From contig NZ_BEWA01000012.1 of NCBI RefSeq assembly GCF_003112535.1, forward strand, positions 558,001 through 622,000: DNA of 64,000 nucleotides, in the 5' to 3' direction. Of the stretch, positions 52,167 to 61,640 are shown piece by piece. The stretch's first letter is position 1, and the number at the start of each line of letters is the position of its first letter. The translations under genes and the position numbers were made by a program. Source of the DNA: Streptomyces rishiriensis. Its GTDB lineage: Bacteria; Actinomycetota; Actinomycetes; Streptomycetales; Streptomycetaceae. The notes under the pieces are model-generated. The model had not been told where the DNA came from. It was given only the letters and a program-made list of their open reading frames with translations, and ran no database searches.

Positions 52167-53750
52167 TCAGTGGAAGAAGTGCCGCGTCCCCGTGAAGTAC
52201 ATGGTCACGCCGGCCTTCTTCGCGGCCTCGACGACCAGCTCGTCACGGACCGAGCCGCCGGGCTGCACCACGGCCTTGACGCCCGCCTCGACGAGGACCT
52301 CCAGCCCGTCCGGGAAGGGGAAGAAGGCGTCGGAGGCCGCGTACGCGCCGCGCGCCCGCTCCTCGCCGGCCCGCTCGACGGCCAGCTTCGCCGAGTCGAC
52401 GCGGTTGACCTGGCCCATGCCGACGCCGACCGAGGCGCCGTCCTTGGCGAGCAGGATGGCGTTGGACTTCACGGCCCGGCAGGCCTTCCAGGCGAAGGCG
52501 AGGTCGGCGAGCTCCCCGGGGGAGAGCGCCTCGCCGGTCGCCAGCGTCCAGTTGGCCGGGTCGTCGCCCTCGGCCTGCAGCCGGTCGGTGACCTGGAGCA
52601 GCGCGCCGCCGCCGACGGGCTTGAGCTCGACGGGACCGGCGGGACCCTGCGGCGCCTTCAGCACCCGGATGTTCTTCTTCTTGGCGAGGGCCTCCAGGGC
52701 CCCCTCCTCGTAGTCGGGCGCGACGATGACCTCGGTGAAGATCTCCGCGACCTGCTCCGCCATCTCCTTGCTGACCGGCCGGTTCACGGCGATGACGCCG
52801 CCGAAGGCCGACAGCGGGTCACAGGCGTGCGCCTTGCGGTGCGCCTCGGCGACGTCCGCGCCGACGGCGATCCCGCACGGGTTGGCGTGCTTGATGATCG
52901 CGACGGCCGGCTCGGCGTGGTCGTACGCGGCCCGGTGCGCGGCGTCCGTGTCCGTGTAGTTGTTGTACGACATCTCCTTGCCGTGCAGCTGCTCGGCCTC
53001 GGCGAGACCGCCGCCGCTGCCGTCCACGTAGAGCGCGGCGGGCTGGTGCGGGTTCTCGCCGTAGCGCAGGGTGCTCTTGCGCTCCCAGGTCGCGCCGAGG
53101 AAGTCGGGGAAACGCGACTCGTCGGCGGGCGCGTAGGACGACGCGAACCAGGAGGCCACGGCCACGTCGTAGGCGGCGGTGTGCTGGAACGCCTCGGCGG
53201 CGAGCCGCTTGCGGGCGGCGAGGTCGAAGCCGCCGCCCTGGACGGCCGCGAGGACGTCGGCGTAGCGCGCGGGGCTGGTGACCACGGCGACCGAGGGGTG
53301 GTTCTTGGCGGCGGCGCGCACCATGGACGGCCCGCCGATGTCGATCTGCTCCACGCACTCGTCGTCGGACGCGCCCGAGGCGACCGTCTCCCGGAACGGG
53401 TAGAGGTTGACGACGACGAGGTCGAACGGCGTGACGCCCAGCTCGTCCAGCTGCTGCCGGTGGCTGTCCAGGCGCAGGTCGGCGAGGATGCCCGCGTGGA
53501 CCTTGGGGTGCAGGGTCTTGACCCGGCCGTCCAGGCACTCGGGGAAGCCGGTGAGCTCCTCGACCTTGGTGACGGGAACGCCGGCGGCGGCGATGCGGGA
53601 GGCGGTGGACCCGGTGGAGACGAGCTCGACGCCGGCCTCGTGCAGCCCGCGCGCGAGCTCCTCCAGACCGGTCTTGTCGTAGACGCTGACGAGCGCGCGA
53701 CGGATGCCCCGCTTGCTGCTCTCGGCCGTGACAGTGCTCTCGGCGGTCAC
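52167..53750 (-). CDS. purH: Bifunctional purine biosynthesis protein PurH
   Basis: A 527-residue enzyme with an N-terminal MGS-like IMP cyclohydrolase domain (RALVSVYDKTGLEELARGLHE, and CLDGRVKTLHPKVHAG) and a C-terminal AICAR transformylase domain (LRYGENPHQPAALY, SYNNYTDTDAAHRAAYD and KHANPCG). It performs the last two steps of IMP synthesis using formyl-tetrahydrofolate. GTG 53750 overlaps purN by GTGA. Both are in one operon. Confidence 0.97.
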   Translation of the reverse strand: MTAESTVTAESSKRGIRRALVSVYDKTGLEELARGLHEAGVELVSTGSTASRIAAAGVPVTKVEELTGFPECLDGRVKTLHPKVHAGILADLRLDSHRQQLDELGVTPFDLVVVNLYPFRETVASGASDDECVEQIDIGGPSMVRAAAKNHPSVAVVTSPARYADVLAAVQGGGFDLAARKRLAAEAFQHTAAYDVAVASWFASSYAPADESRFPDFLGATWERKSTLRYGENPHQPAALYVDGSGGGLAEAEQLHGKEMSYNNYTDTDAAHRAAYDHAEPAVAIIKHANPCGIAVGADVAEAHRKAHACDPLSAFGGVIAVNRPVSKEMAEQVAEIFTEVIVAPDYEEGALEALAKKKNIRVLKAPQGPAGPVELKPVGGGALLQVTDRLQAEGDDPANWTLATGEALSPGELADLAFAWKACRAVKSNAILLAKDGASVGVGMGQVNRVDSAKLAVERAGEERARGAYAASDAFFPFPDGLEVLVEAGVKAVVQPGGSVRDELVVEAAKKAGVTMYFTGTRHFFH

Positions 53751-54376
53751 TGGATAACTACCTTTCGTCCCTCAATGCGATAGCCGTTGCGGGCGAGCCG
53801 CCCCACGACCTCGACGAGCAGCCTTCGCTCGACTTCCTTGATGCGCTCGTGCAGAGCGCTCTCGTCGTCCTCGTCCCGGACCTCGACCACGCCCTGGGCG
53901 ATGATCGGGCCGGTGTCGACGCCGTCGTCGACGAAGTGGACGGTGCAGCCGGTGACCCGGGCCCCGTACGCGAGCGCGTCCCGCACCCCGTGGGCCCCGG
54001 GGAAGCTGGGCAGCAGGGCGGGGTGCGTGTTCACGAACCGCCCCCCGAACCGCGCCAGGAATTCCTTCCCCACGATCTTCATGAACCCGGCGGAGACGAC
54101 CAGGTCGGGCTCGTGGGCGGCCACGGCCCCGGCGAGAGCGGCGTCCCACTCCTCGCGGCTCCCGAAGTCCTTGACCCGGCAGACGAAGGTGGGGATCCCG
54201 GCCCGTTCGGCCCGGGCCAGGCCCTCGACGCCTCCGCGATCGGCTCCGACGGCCACGATCTCCGCGCCGTAGGCGTCGACGCCGGCGGTCGCGACGGCGT
54301 CGAGGAGCGCCTGCAGGTTCGTACCGGATCCGGAGACCAGCACGACGAGGCGCTTGGCCACGGGCTTGGCGGCCAC
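53747..54376 (-). CDS. purN: Phosphoribosylglycinamide formyltransferase
   Basis: A 209-residue GAR transformylase. LVSGSGTNLQALLDAV binds the phosphate, THPALLPSFPGAHG holds the catalytic His, and VHFVDDGVDTGPIIAQ the Asp. The start is the GTG 54376 (VAAKPVAK) with GAGAAAGGG upstream; a longer frame to 54433 is unlikely. It is the first gene of the purN-purH operon. Confidence 0.96.
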   Translation of the reverse strand: MAAKPVAKRLVVLVSGSGTNLQALLDAVATAGVDAYGAEIVAVGADRGGVEGLARAERAGIPTFVCRVKDFGSREEWDAALAGAVAAHEPDLVVSAGFMKIVGKEFLARFGGRFVNTHPALLPSFPGAHGVRDALAYGARVTGCTVHFVDDGVDTGPIIAQGVVEVRDEDDESALHERIKEVERRLLVEVVGRLARNGYRIEGRKVVIQ

Positions 54377-54687
54377 GGTGAGGCCCTTTCTCGGGGAAGC
54401 ACGTACAAGGCGGTGGGCGTACGCGGACTTCACGCGGGCTTGTACTTTCGTACGAATGCATCGCGCCCCCGGATACGGGGAAGCCTACGAAGCAGCCGAC
54501 CGTCAGCAACGATACCGGCACACGGGACGGCCCCCGCGGGACGGGGGCATGGCCGGAAGGTAGCGTCTGCGAGGAACGGGAAGCGGGCTTGATCGGGAAC
54601 GCGGTCGCCGTGCGGCGCGTTCCCGGAGTGACAGCTGCATCCGCTCCGGCCAGACAGCCGTATCACCTAGGGGAAGACGCTCACTTG
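54377..54687. other. Divergent promoter region between purN and a membrane protein gene
   Basis: About 310 bases without a gene. GTACAAG at 54403-54409 and CTTGTAC at 54439-54445 are inverted copies that could pair in the purN leader, with more CGTAC elements between and beyond. No riboswitch matching a known purine class was seen. TATCACCTAGGGGAAG just before 54688 is the likely promoter/leader of the plus-strand gene. Confidence 0.4.
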
Positions 54688-55443
54688 ATGCCCGACCGCA
54701 GTCTGCGACTCCTCACGCTCCCCCCGCAGTCACCGCAGGGAGGGGAGCGCGGCGTCGTGCTGCTGCGAGAGCGCCCAGCATCTCCTGCGGACGCCCCGTC
54801 GGACGAGAACAAGCCGCCCGAGGACGACAACCCCTTCGCGCCGCCGCCGGAGGGCTCCCCCGACCGCCCGTGGCAGCCCAGGCGCCCGGCGGGCGGCGAC
54901 CCCGAGGACCGGCGCTCCCCGTGGGGCGGCCAGTGGAGCGACAAGCAGCCCGGCCGCTCGCCCGGCGGCTTCGGCGAGCGCCCCGGCGGCAACCCCGAGA
55001 ACGGCGGCCCGGGCGGCCCCGGCGGCGACCCCGGCAAGCGCTGGGACCCGACGGACCCGGCGCAGCGCCATGCGCGCTACGCCCTGCTCTGCGGCATGTG
55101 GGCCTTCTTCTTCGCCCTCTTCGGCTGGCCGTACGTGGCCCTGCTGCTCGGCGCGCTCTCCCTGAACTGGGGCATCAGCGCCCTGCGCGCCAAGCCCCGC
55201 ACGCCGGACCCGGACGCCCCGCCCGCCCCCGAGGCGAGCGGCCGCCCCCAGCGCACCGCCGCCGTCAGCGGCCTGGTCACCGCCTCCCTGGCGCTGGCCA
55301 TGGTCGCCGCGAGCTTCACCGCGCACCTGGTCTACAACGACTACTACACCTGCACGAACGACGCCCTCACCAACCAGGCGAAGCAGTCCTGCGACCACCT
55401 CCTGCCCAAGGAACTGAGACAGATCCTGGGCGGGAACGCCTGA
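54688..55443 (+). CDS. Membrane protein with a Pro/Gly-rich N-terminus
   Basis: A protein of about 251 residues. The first 125 are rich in Pro, Gly and charge (PPEDDNPFAPPPEGSPD, PGGNPENGGPGGPGG) and are likely disordered. Three helices follow (YALLCGMWAFFFALFGWPY, VALLLGALSLNWGISALR and VSGLVTASLALAMVAASFTAH), with a C-terminal cytosolic or external segment holding two cysteines (YTCTNDALTNQAKQSCDHLL). The start is uncertain: ATG 54688 or an ATG at 54589. No function is known. Confidence 0.78.
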   Translation: MPDRSLRLLTLPPQSPQGGERGVVLLRERPASPADAPSDENKPPEDDNPFAPPPEGSPDRPWQPRRPAGGDPEDRRSPWGGQWSDKQPGRSPGGFGERPGGNPENGGPGGPGGDPGKRWDPTDPAQRHARYALLCGMWAFFFALFGWPYVALLLGALSLNWGISALRAKPRTPDPDAPPAPEASGRPQRTAAVSGLVTASLALAMVAASFTAHLVYNDYYTCTNDALTNQAKQSCDHLLPKELRQILGGNA

Positions 55444-55468
55444 CCCCACCCGAGGCGCGAGCCGACCG

Positions 55469-55528
55469 GGGAAGGGAACGGGAAGGGGAAGGGGAAGGGG
55501 TTGCGGGACGGCCTGGGGTGAAACCCCA
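55469..55528. repeat. GGGAAGGGGAAGG repeats and a hairpin
   Basis: GAAGGGG units repeat along 55469-55502. TGGGGT-GAA-ACCCCA (55514-55528) is a small stem-loop next to the stop of the convergent DUF6350 gene and may terminate it. Confidence 0.45.
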
Positions 55529-55534
55529 CGGCGG

Positions 55535-57832
55535 TCACCGCGGGGGTCCCGCACCGTCCTCCTTGCCCACCCCGTCCTGCCCCGCCTCCCGCAAGGCGGC
55601 CCACCGGGCCTCCCGGGCCCCCTCCCAGTCCACCGACTCGACGGGCGCGAAGGACTCGACGGGGAGGAGAGACTCGACGGGGACGACGGGCCTAGTGGGC
55701 GTGGTGGGCGTGACGGGCGCGCTGGGCTCGACGGGCGCGCCGGGCTCGACGGGAGCCGCTGCCTCGGCGAACGGGCCGGACTCGGCGAACGGGGATGGGC
55801 CGGCAAGCGGGAGGGGACCGGTGGGCGCGCCGCGATCGGCAAGCGGGAGCGGCCCGGCGGGCGCGCCGCGATCGGCAAGCGGGAGCGGCCCGGCGGGCGC
55901 GCCGCGATCGGCAAGCGGGAGCGGCCCGGCGGGCGCGCCGCGATCGGCAAGCGGGAGCGGCCCGGCGGGCGCGCCGCGATCGGCAAGCGGGAGGGGACCG
56001 GTGGGCGCGCCGCGATCGGCAAGCGGGAGGGGACCGGTGGGCGCGCCGCGATCGGCAAGCGGGAGGGGACCGGTGGGCGCGCCGCGATCGGCAAGCGGGA
56101 GCGGCCCGGCGGGCGCGCCGCGATCGGCAAGCGGGAGCGGCCCGGCGGGCAGGACCGGCTCGGACACAGCGAAAGCCTCGACGAGCCCGCCCCTCTCGAC
56201 CGCGCCGAAGGGCGGCGTCGGCTCGACGACATCCCCGGCAGCCCCCGCCGGGCGCACACCCCCCTCCTCGACCACCAAGAAGTCGTACAGCCCCGCAGCC
56301 CTCGCTGCCCCCGAAGAACCCGCAGAGCCCGCAGAGAGCGGAGAGCCCTCAGCCCTGGAATCTCCCGCGTCCCCTGACCTCCCCGAGTTCCCCGAGTTCT
56401 TCGGCGCCCTCGGCCCCCGTGGCTCCCGTGGCTCCCCCGCGGACGCCCTCCGCTCCCGCCAGACCCGCCACTCGCGAACGCCCAGAGCCACCGGCGCCCC
56501 CACCCCCACGAGCCACAACACCGCCGCACCACCGACCTGCCACCACACCGGCCCGAACCGAGCCAGCGCGGCAACCCCGAGCGGGCCGCCGGCCATCCCC
56601 GCCAGCGCCCCCATCAGCACCCCGCATCCCGCCCCCGCCAGCACGACGACCCACGCGGTCCTGCCCCGCGACCAACCGCTCCCGCCCGCGCCCCCGGCCG
56701 GCCCGGCCGCTGCCCCGGCCCGTGCCACGAACACCCCCACGGTCACCGCGGCAGCGAGCGGCGCCGCCGCCGTCGCCCAGCTCAACGGCGTCCCGCCCGC
56801 AGCCTCCGGCACCGCCGCCAGCAGCGGGAACGGCGGCAAGAGGGGCGCGGGAGCGGAGGACAGGGGAGCCACCACATGCCCGACGCCGAGGACGTACCCC
56901 GGCCCGAGCGCATACGCCGCACCCCACACCGCCGCGTTCGGCACCAGCGCCACGCACAGCAACAGCACCGCGAACCGCCCCGACCACCCCTCCGTCAGCT
57001 GCAGGAACGCCGCGCGGGCCGAGCCCAGGTGCCACACGGACGACACCGCCACCAGCAACGCGCCGCACCCGACGAGCACCACCGCCCCGGCCCCGGCCGC
57101 CCGCCCGGCGGCGCCGAGCCGCTCACGTCCGTCCGCCCCGAGAAACAGTCCTCGCATGCCGCGGGGGAGCACGGCCAGCACGCTGTCGACCGGCTCGCGC
57201 GGGCAGCCGTAGGCCGACCACACCCCCGCCCCGGCGGCCAGCACGGCGACCGCCGGCACGCAGACCGCCGCCCACCCCCACGAGGGCCGCAGCACACCGC
57301 CGGCCGCGGCGTAGCAGGCGATGCCCGAGCCGACCGCGAGGTAGCCGGCCACGACACCGGCCCACGCCGTACGGCCGCCGACGAGGACGTCGCCCTCCCC
57401 ACCGCCGTCCGCACCGCCGTCCGCACCGCCGTCCGCACCGCCGTCCTCGCCGCCGTCCTCGCCGCTGCCGCCCTCCACCGCGTCCCGTGCGGCGCGCCGC
57501 ACCAGCCACACCGGCAGCGCGAGCAGCAGCAACGGGGTGATGCCGACCGGGGCCGGAACCCCGGAGAGGGTGTCGACGCGGACCAGTTCCGCGCCGTGGG
57601 CCAGCAGCCAGAGCGCCGCGGCGACGTGCAGCGCGCCGCCGGGCCCGCTGTCGGGATAGGGGGAGCTGATCCACAGCACCATCACGAGCACGGCGAACGA
57701 AGCGAGTCCGAGTCCGGCGGCGAGCACGCCGCCCAGGAGGCCGGCGGCCAGTCCGGGCGATCGGTCGCGCATCCGGGTGAGCAGGGGCGACAACGACAGT
57801 CGACGAGCGGTCATCTGGATCACGACGGCCAT
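55535..57832 (-). CDS. DUF6350 polytopic membrane protein with a coding minisatellite
   Basis: A 765-residue protein. The N-terminal 440 residues form about 10-12 helices (RSPGLAAGLLGGVLAAGLGLA, and ITPLLLLALPVWLVRRAARD), matching DUF6350, which is near purine genes in Streptomyces. The cytosolic C-terminus from about residue 560 carries nine full copies and one partial of the 12-residue unit GPLPLADRGAPA/T. The ATG at 57832 has GGGAG before it. No function is known; the family may be linked to cell division (PerM-like) but that is weak. An acidic stretch EDGGEDGGADGGADGG lies in a loop. Confidence 0.85.
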   Translation of the reverse strand: MAVVIQMTARRLSLSPLLTRMRDRSPGLAAGLLGGVLAAGLGLASFAVLVMVLWISSPYPDSGPGGALHVAAALWLLAHGAELVRVDTLSGVPAPVGITPLLLLALPVWLVRRAARDAVEGGSGEDGGEDGGADGGADGGADGGGEGDVLVGGRTAWAGVVAGYLAVGSGIACYAAAGGVLRPSWGWAAVCVPAVAVLAAGAGVWSAYGCPREPVDSVLAVLPRGMRGLFLGADGRERLGAAGRAAGAGAVVLVGCGALLVAVSSVWHLGSARAAFLQLTEGWSGRFAVLLLCVALVPNAAVWGAAYALGPGYVLGVGHVVAPLSSAPAPLLPPFPLLAAVPEAAGGTPLSWATAAAPLAAAVTVGVFVARAGAAAGPAGGAGGSGWSRGRTAWVVVLAGAGCGVLMGALAGMAGGPLGVAALARFGPVWWQVGGAAVLWLVGVGAPVALGVREWRVWRERRASAGEPREPRGPRAPKNSGNSGRSGDAGDSRAEGSPLSAGSAGSSGAARAAGLYDFLVVEEGGVRPAGAAGDVVEPTPPFGAVERGGLVEAFAVSEPVLPAGPLPLADRGAPAGPLPLADRGAPTGPLPLADRGAPTGPLPLADRGAPTGPLPLADRGAPAGPLPLADRGAPAGPLPLADRGAPAGPLPLADRGAPAGPLPLADRGAPTGPLPLAGPSPFAESGPFAEAAAPVEPGAPVEPSAPVTPTTPTRPVVPVESLLPVESFAPVESVDWEGAREARWAALREAGQDGVGKEDGAGPPR
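55801..56157. repeat. 36-bp coding minisatellite in the DUF6350 gene
   Basis: About ten tandem 36-base units, each with CGCGCCGCGATCGGCAAGCG. Two unit types differ at a few bases: one encodes Ala (GAGCGGCCCGGCG), the other Thr (GAGGGGACCGGTG) at the twelfth position. From the left, the order is one Thr type, four Ala, three Thr, then two Ala units, suggesting block duplication. It lies in frame, so copy number can change without a frameshift. Confidence 0.95.
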
Positions 57833-57928
57833 GCTCCCAACGACACGCGCTTTCCCGTCGTAACAGGCGAACTACCGCTGTGTCGCTCAATATACGTTTA
57901 TGTACTTTTTCGGGCGAAGGGATATCCA

Positions 57929-59020
57929 GTGACGCGGCAGGCGGGCAGCGCTGGCGGAGCGGGCCAGGTGACGGACCCCCAGGAGGCCGCATCTCGACCG
58001 CCGGTGACGGTGCGCCCCGGCAGGGAGCCGCAACCACCCGGCGCGAACGGGGAACCGGCGCACGCCGCCGCGCCCGCCCCCGCGCCTGTCGACGCGCGCC
58101 CCCAGCCGGCCCCTGCCCCCGCCCCGCGCCGCTCCGCCCCGCGCCATTCCGCACGGCTCTCCTCCGCACCGCTCCCCTCCGCGCCGACTCCGGCGGCTCC
58201 CGAACCACCGCCCGTCCGGGGCCCCCTGACACCCGCTCAGGCCTTCGACGCGCTCTACGCGTTCTGCGCCCCCGCGCTGGTCCGACAGGCCTATCTGCTC
58301 TGCGGCCGCCGCGAACTGGCGCGCGAATCGGTCGAGCGCGCCTTCCAGGTGGCCTGGCAGCGCTGGCCCGAGGTGGCCGTGGACCGCGACCCGGCCGGCT
58401 GGGTGCGGGCCACGGCGTACGAGTACGCGCTCTCCCCCTGGCACCGGTTCCGCCCCCGCTACCGCCACCCGGAGCCGCCCCCGGCCGACGCGTCCGACCG
58501 CGCGCTGCTGAACGTCCTCCTCGCCCTCCCCGCACCGTGCCGCCGCGCACTCCTGCTCTACGACGGCGTCGGCCTCGACCTGCCCGAGACCGCCGCCGAG
58601 ACCGAGGCGAGCACCCCGGCGACGGCGAACCGCCTGCTGCGCGCGCGGGAGTCGGTCGCCGCACGGCTGCCCGAACTGGCGGACCCCACCGCGCTGCACC
58701 GGCGGCTCGCGGAGGTGGCGTCCGTCGAACGGCTGCGCGCGGCCAGGGCGCCCGTGGTGCGGACGGGCAGCGAACGACGGGCCCGCTTCTGGACGCGTGC
58801 GGCGATCGCGTTCACGGTCGCGATCATCGGCGCGACCGCGCTGACCCTGCACACGGCCCCCACGCAGTACGAGCCTCCGGTCCCCCCGGGCGAGGCCGTC
58901 CAGGGCGTCCCCCCGAGGGCGGCGCCGGGCGCGCTCTCGGACGCGGAACTGCGGCTGCGGGCCAAGCTGCGCTCGGCGACGGGCCACGGTCCGCAGAGGG
59001 TGCTGCCGGAACCGAGATGA
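57929..59020 (+). CDS. Membrane-anchored sigma-factor-like protein
   Basis: A 363-residue protein. A Pro/Ala-rich N-terminal tail (about 1-100) is followed by sigma-70 region 2-like (RQAYLLCGRRELARESVERA, and AFQVAWQRWPEVA) and region 4-like helices (ALPAPCRRALLLYDGVGLDL then TPATANRLLRARESV). A C-terminal hydrophobic helix (AAIAFTVAIIGATALTLHT) anchors it. It resembles ECF sigma factors with a built-in membrane anchor; whether it still directs RNA polymerase is unknown. GAAGGGA precedes the GTG. The 97-bp AT-rich gap before it (AATATACGTTTATGTAC) holds divergent promoters shared with DUF6350. Confidence 0.82.
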   Translation: MTRQAGSAGGAGQVTDPQEAASRPPVTVRPGREPQPPGANGEPAHAAAPAPAPVDARPQPAPAPAPRRSAPRHSARLSSAPLPSAPTPAAPEPPPVRGPLTPAQAFDALYAFCAPALVRQAYLLCGRRELARESVERAFQVAWQRWPEVAVDRDPAGWVRATAYEYALSPWHRFRPRYRHPEPPPADASDRALLNVLLALPAPCRRALLLYDGVGLDLPETAAETEASTPATANRLLRARESVAARLPELADPTALHRRLAEVASVERLRAARAPVVRTGSERRARFWTRAAIAFTVAIIGATALTLHTAPTQYEPPVPPGEAVQGVPPRAAPGALSDAELRLRAKLRSATGHGPQRVLPEPR

Positions 59021-59042
59021 CCGGGGCGCGGGCCCGGCGGGA

Positions 59043-59088
59043 AACGGCAGCGGGCCCGCCCCCACGTGGGGGCGGGCCCGCTGCCGTT
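59043..59088. terminator. Bidirectional terminator
   Basis: AACGGCAGCGGGCCCGCCCC and its complement form a perfect 23-bp stem centred on CACGTG between the convergent sigma-like and sucD genes. Imperfect 15-bp repeats (CAGCCGGCGATT type) follow at about 59129-59180. Confidence 0.85.
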
Positions 59089-59174
59089 CAGCTGTACGGC
59101 GCTCAGCCCGCGGACGGGTCCGCGGACCAGCCGGCGATCCAGCCGGCGATTCGGCCGGTGACTCAGCCGGTGAT

Positions 59175-60062
59175 TCAGCCCGCGGCGAGGATCTCGCGCG
59201 CCAGCTTCGCCGTCTCGGTCGGCGTCTTGCCGACCTTGACGCCGGCGGCCTCAAGGGCCTCCTTCTTCGCGGCGGCCGTGCCGGAGGAGCCGGAGACGAT
59301 GGCGCCGGCGTGGCCCATGGTCTTGCCCTCGGGCGCGGTGAAGCCCGCGACGTAGCCGACGACCGGCTTCTTCACGTTCTCCTTGATGAAGGCCGCGGCC
59401 CGCTCCTCGGCGTCGCCGCCGATCTCACCGATCATGACGATCAGGTCGGTGTCGGGGTCGGCCTCGAACGCGGCGAGCGCGTCGATGTGCGTCGTGCCGA
59501 TGACCGGGTCGCCACCGATGCCGACGGCGGACGAGAAGCCGATGTCACGCAGCTCGTACATCATCTGGTAGGTCAGCGTGCCGGACTTCGAGACCAGACC
59601 GATGCGGCCCGGCTTCGTGATGTCGCCCGGGATGATGCCGGCGTTCGACTGACCCGGGGTGATGAGACCGGGGCAGTTCGGGCCGATGATCCGGGTCTTG
59701 TCGCCCTTGGACACGGCGTACGCGTAGAACGCGGCCGAGTCGTGGACGGCGATGCCCTCGGTGATGACGACCGCGAGCGGGATCTCGGCGTCGATCGCCT
59801 CGACGACGGCGGCCTTCGCGAAGGCCGGCGGCACGAAGAGGACGGACACGTTGGCGCCCGTCTTCTCGATCGCCTCGGCGACCGTGCCGAACACCGGGAT
59901 CTCGGTGCCGTCGATGTCGACGGAGGTGCCCGCCTTGCGGGGGTTCACGCCACCGACGATGTTGGTGCCGTCCGCCAGCATGAGCTTGGTGTGCTTCATG
60001 CCCGTGGCACCGGTCATGCCCTGGACGATGACCTTGCTGTCCTTGTTAAGGAAGATAGCCAT
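59175..60062 (-). CDS. sucD: Succinyl-CoA synthetase alpha subunit
   Basis: A 295-residue subunit with the CoA-binding Rossmann fold (KVIVQGMTGATGMKHTKLM) and the phosphorylated His251 in MGHAGAIVSGSSGTA. It forms the TCA-cycle complex with SucC, converting succinyl-CoA to succinate with NTP formation. It lies 21 bases after sucC. A strong terminator follows. Confidence 0.97.
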   Translation of the reverse strand: MAIFLNKDSKVIVQGMTGATGMKHTKLMLADGTNIVGGVNPRKAGTSVDIDGTEIPVFGTVAEAIEKTGANVSVLFVPPAFAKAAVVEAIDAEIPLAVVITEGIAVHDSAAFYAYAVSKGDKTRIIGPNCPGLITPGQSNAGIIPGDITKPGRIGLVSKSGTLTYQMMYELRDIGFSSAVGIGGDPVIGTTHIDALAAFEADPDTDLIVMIGEIGGDAEERAAAFIKENVKKPVVGYVAGFTAPEGKTMGHAGAIVSGSSGTAAAKKEALEAAGVKVGKTPTETAKLAREILAAG

Positions 60063-60083
60063 GGCTGTTCTGTCCCTCTTCCC

Positions 60084-61262
60084 TTACTTCGCAGCCGCGA
60101 GCTCGGCGGCCTTGTCGGCCGCGCCGTCCATGGTGTCCACGCGCTGGACCAGCGGGTGGTTGGCGTCGGAGAGGATCTTGCGACCCAGCTCGGCGTTGTT
60201 GCCGTCGAGACGGACGACCAGGGGCTTGGTGACTTCCTCGCCCTTGTCCGCGAGCAGCTGCAGCGCCTGGACGATGCCGTTGGCGACCTCGTCACAGGCG
60301 GTGATGCCGCCGAAGACGTTGACGAACACGGACTTGACGTCCGGGTCGCCCAGGATGATCTCCAGTCCGTTCGCCATGACGGCCGCGGACGCGCCGCCGC
60401 CGATGTCGAGGAAGTTGGCGGGCTTGACGCCGCCGTGCGCCTCACCGGCGTAGGCGACGACGTCCAGGGTGCTCATGACGAGACCCGCGCCGTTGCCGAT
60501 GATGCCGACCTCGCCGTCGAGCTTGACGTAGTTGAGGTTCTTCGCCTTCGCGGCGGCCTCGAGCGGGTTGGCCGACGCGTGGTCGACGAACTCCTCGTGT
60601 CCCGGCTGACGGAACTCGGCGTTCTCGTCCAGCGACACCTTGCCGTCGAGGGCGATGACGTCACCGGAGGCGACCTTGGCCAGCGGGTTGACCTCGACGA
60701 GAAGGGCGTCCTCCTCGATGAAGGTCTTCCACAGCGTCACGAGGACGTTCGCGACCTTGTCAGCGACCTCGGCCGGGAACTTTGCGGCCGCGACGATCTC
60801 GCGGGCCTTCTCGGGGGTCACACCCTCGTTGGCGTCGATCGGCGTCTTGGCGACGGCGTCCGGACGGGTGGCCGCCACCTCCTCGATCTCCATGCCGCCC
60901 TCGACGGACGCGATGGAGAGGAAGGTGCGGTTGGCTCGGTCCAGGAGGAAGGAGACGTAGTACTCCTCCAGGATCTCCGGGGCCGTCTCGGCGATCATCA
61001 CCTTGTGGACCGTGTGGCCCTTGATGTCCATGCCGAGGATGTTGGTGGCGTGCTCCACGGCCTCGTCGGCGGAGGCTGCGAGCTTCACGCCGCCGGCCTT
61101 GCCGCGGCCGCCGACCTTCACCTGGGCCTTGACGACGGACTTGCCACCGAGACGCTCGGTGGCTGCGCGGGCCGCCTCAGGCGTGTCGATGACTTCACCG
61201 GCCAGCACCGGTACATCGTGCTTGGCGAAGAGGTCCCTCGCCTGGTACTCGAACAGGTCCAC
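60084..61262 (-). CDS. sucC: Succinyl-CoA synthetase beta subunit
   Basis: A 392-residue ATP-grasp subunit. MDLFEYQARDLFAKHDVPV is the usual opening, KAQVKVGGRGKAGGVKLA the Gly-rich nucleotide loop, and NVFGGITACDEVANGI the C-terminal contact with the alpha subunit's phosphohistidine. It starts at GTG 61262. The promoter lies in the long non-coding stretch upstream. Confidence 0.97.
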   Translation of the reverse strand: MDLFEYQARDLFAKHDVPVLAGEVIDTPEAARAATERLGGKSVVKAQVKVGGRGKAGGVKLAASADEAVEHATNILGMDIKGHTVHKVMIAETAPEILEEYYVSFLLDRANRTFLSIASVEGGMEIEEVAATRPDAVAKTPIDANEGVTPEKAREIVAAAKFPAEVADKVANVLVTLWKTFIEEDALLVEVNPLAKVASGDVIALDGKVSLDENAEFRQPGHEEFVDHASANPLEAAAKAKNLNYVKLDGEVGIIGNGAGLVMSTLDVVAYAGEAHGGVKPANFLDIGGGASAAVMANGLEIILGDPDVKSVFVNVFGGITACDEVANGIVQALQLLADKGEEVTKPLVVRLDGNNAELGRKILSDANHPLVQRVDTMDGAADKAAELAAAK

Positions 61263-61523
61263 GCGCTTCCGTCCCTATCAGTGATCTCGCGGTTCGTTGT
61301 CTGCGTGGGCGTGCCGCGAGGGCAACGTGACGTCCGACCGCTGTCTGTCACAAGGGAGGCGCACACGGTGTCCGAGCGCGCGGCATGTCCGTCTCGCAGG
61401 TTATCGCTGCTTGCAGGAGGCCCCTAAATCGAGGGTCACACCTGAGCGGTGATACCTGTCACATGATGCCGGGATCACTGACACCGAGTGCCGCCTGTGA
61501 GGCGGGGCAGAGGCCGCGGGGAA

Positions 61524-61559
61524 GGGCCTCACCGGGTTGGGGTTGGCCCGGTGAGGCCC
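61524..61559 (-). terminator. Hairpin between the secreted protein gene and sucC
   Basis: GGGCCTCACCGGG and CCCGGTGAGGCCC form a perfect 13-bp stem with a 10-base G/T loop. It would insulate sucCD from upstream transcription. Confidence 0.7.
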
Positions 61560-61640
61560 CCTGAACAGCCCCTCAGGGGCTCAGGGCGGCCGGCCCCCAC
61601 CCCAATGGGGACCGGTCCACCCCGACCGTGAGGGTTCGGC

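Noticed and set aside
55801..56157. Possible CRISPR array
   Set aside because: Units are contiguous 36-base copies with no unique spacers, in frame in a protein gene; no cas genes are present.
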